Source: CAYVSF01 sp046482855 (lineage in GTDB: Bacteria > Bacteroidota > Bacteroidia > Bacteroidales > UBA12077). Taken from it: a DNA stretch of 7,299 bases. Each line of letters opens with the position of its first letter. Position 1 is the first letter of the stretch. Under the pieces are notes generated by a model. The model saw only the letters and a program-made list of their open reading frames with translations. It did not search any database and was not told where the DNA came from. The DNA lies in contig JAWOEH010000151.1 of NCBI GenBank assembly GCA_046482855.1, positions 1 through 7,299 on the forward strand, written 5' to 3'. Shown here piece after piece: positions 6,469 to 7,299 of this stretch. The position numbers and the translations under genes were made by a program.

Positions 6469-6519
6469 CGACTAAGATTCAGTAAAGCTTTTTTCAAAAG
6501 TTTAACTGAATCTAAGTCG
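6469..6519 (-). other. long near-perfect hairpin between ATPase and permease genes
   Basis: Bases 6469-6492 pair with 6496-6519 around a 3-nt loop (6493-6495). Of 24 opposed positions, only two are mismatches (A/A at 6474/6514 and 6484/6504) and one is a G-T wobble (6487/6501). A second small hairpin, CTGTC-TGC-GACAG (6456-6468), abuts it. On the transcribed (minus) strand no T-run follows, so it does not look like a standard rho-independent terminator. It could be an mRNA processing or 3'-end stabilising stem that sets the ratio of ATPase to permease, or the remnant of a short inverted-repeat element. The function is inferred; the pairing is seen directly. Confidence 0.7.
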
Positions 6520-6582
6520 GGGTAAACAGAGTTCTCAATTAGGGAAGTAAATACAACACACTCCTGCCGGGGAATAAAGCAA

Positions 6583-7266
6583 TTATAGTACCTTTTTAAT
6601 GTTTTCAGTAACGATGTGGCCGTCGAATAGTTGAACAATCCGGTGAGCTTTCTCCGCATCCGAAGGGGAGTGCGTTACCATAATAATGGTTGTGCCATCG
6701 TTATTCAGTTGTGTCAGCAGGTTCATCACCTCTTCGCCATTGGCCGAATCCAGGTTACCTGTGGGCTCATCGGCAAGAATCAGCTTGGGATTGGTTACCA
6801 CGGCACGCGCAATGGCAACACGCTGTTGTTGTCCACCAGAAAGCTGCTGTGGGAAGTGCTTCTTCCGGTGCGACATCTTCATGCGTTCTAATACCGCTTC
6901 CACCATTTTTTTGCGCTCACCCGAGGGTACTTTCATGTACAACAGAGGCAACTCCACATTTTCAAAAACCGTCAGTTCATCAATCAGATTAAAGCTCTGG
7001 AATACAAACCCGATATTTGCTTTTCGCAAATTGGTTCGCTGACGCTCAGAGTAACCTGCTACTTCGTGATCCATGAAGTGCATCTCACCTGCCGATGGAT
7101 TATCAAGCAGTCCCAAAATGTTAAGCAAGGTTGATTTACCACATCCCGAAGGTCCCATGATGGCAACAAATTCGCCGTCTTCAATGGTCAGGTTTACTTT
7201 ATTGAGCGCTGTGGTTTCCACCTCATCGGTGCGGAAAACCTTTACTAAGTCTGTTGTTCGTATCAT
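6583..7266 (-). CDS. ABC transporter ATP-binding protein, LolD/MacB-type
   Basis: This is a 227-residue cytoplasmic nucleotide-binding subunit that would hydrolyse ATP to drive a partner permease of the FtsX/MacB kind. All catalytic motifs are visible: Walker A GPSGCGKST (38-46), Q-loop Gln90 in FVFQSFNL, signature LSGGQQQR (142-149), Walker B LILADEP (162-168) with catalytic Glu167, D-loop GNLDS (170-174) and switch His199. The length and the wording of these motifs fit the LolD/MacB/FtsE group (established family knowledge). The ATG at 7266 gives the normal family start (MIRTTDLVKVF). No Shine-Dalgarno sequence precedes it, as is usual in Bacteroidota. The ATPase and permease 1 are separated by 205 bp on the same strand. 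It is the only ATPase in view, so it probably serves permease 1 and perhaps permease 2 (inference). The substrate is unknown. The gene looks intact. Confidence 0.97.
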   Translation of the reverse strand: MIRTTDLVKVFRTDEVETTALNKVNLTIEDGEFVAIMGPSGCGKSTLLNILGLLDNPSAGEMHFMDHEVAGYSERQRTNLRKANIGFVFQSFNLIDELTVFENVELPLLYMKVPSGERKKMVEAVLERMKMSHRKKHFPQQLSGGQQQRVAIARAVVTNPKLILADEPTGNLDSANGEEVMNLLTQLNNDGTTIIMVTHSPSDAEKAHRIVQLFDGHIVTENIKKVL

Positions 7267-7299
7267 AACTACTGAATTAATTGGTTATACTTTTGTTTT

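Noticed and set aside
6631..7042. Plus-strand open frames opposite the ATPase gene
   Set aside because: The minus frame holds every ABC ATPase motif, so these are antisense shadows.
7254..7295. A plus-strand TACTTTTG (7288-7295) matching the Bacteroidota -7 box
   Set aside because: No TTTG or TTG lies at the usual -33 spacing (the nearest are too close or about 31 bases away), and any gene it might serve is outside the window.

Overview
The window carries four genes, all on the minus strand, so the transcribed order runs from high to low coordinates. The order is an ABC-transporter ATPase (7266-6583), a large FtsX/MacB-type permease (6377-3990), a small secreted head-GIN (DUF2807) protein (3182-2490) and a second large FtsX/MacB-type permease (2471-51). 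Several things point to the phylum Bacteroidota: the roughly 800-residue double-FtsX permeases with N termini like NYxKxAxRNL, the DUF2807 protein, the lack of Shine-Dalgarno sequences, and an A-rich leader before at least one start. I cannot place the organism to genus from this sequence.

The genes form a plausible envelope transport module. The ATPase belongs to the LolD/MacB group and would energise a mechanotransmission-type permease. Permease 1 lies 205 bp downstream of it. The head-GIN protein has a signal peptide and a repeated SGA rung with a period of about 19 residues, which suggests a small extracytoplasmic beta-helix. It sits 18 bp ahead of permease 2, a paralogue of permease 1. 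With one ATPase and two full-length permeases in view, a shared ATPase is a reasonable inference. The substrate cannot be read from sequence.

The most unusual part is the roughly 780-bp non-coding stretch between permease 1 and the head-GIN gene (about 3208-3989). It is a mosaic of phased 6-nt repeats (AACCTC and variants), a 10-nt T-rich word (CTTTTATCTT, five exact copies) and GTGATT-type low-complexity DNA. It also holds a 61-bp self-complementary unit present twice (59/61 identical, 157 bp apart). Each 61-bp copy is followed by a short REP-like palindrome ending GGTGCTA. Two related CCTGCCT/AGGCAGG palindromes lie near the two ends in opposite orientations. The repeat begins right at the stop codon of permease 1. 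None of the palindromes has a T-tract on the transcribed side, so they do not look like ordinary terminators for these genes.

The 205-bp spacer between the ATPase and permease 1 holds a separate 51-nt, nearly perfect hairpin. Bases 1-50, downstream of permease 2, show no gene and no clear terminator.
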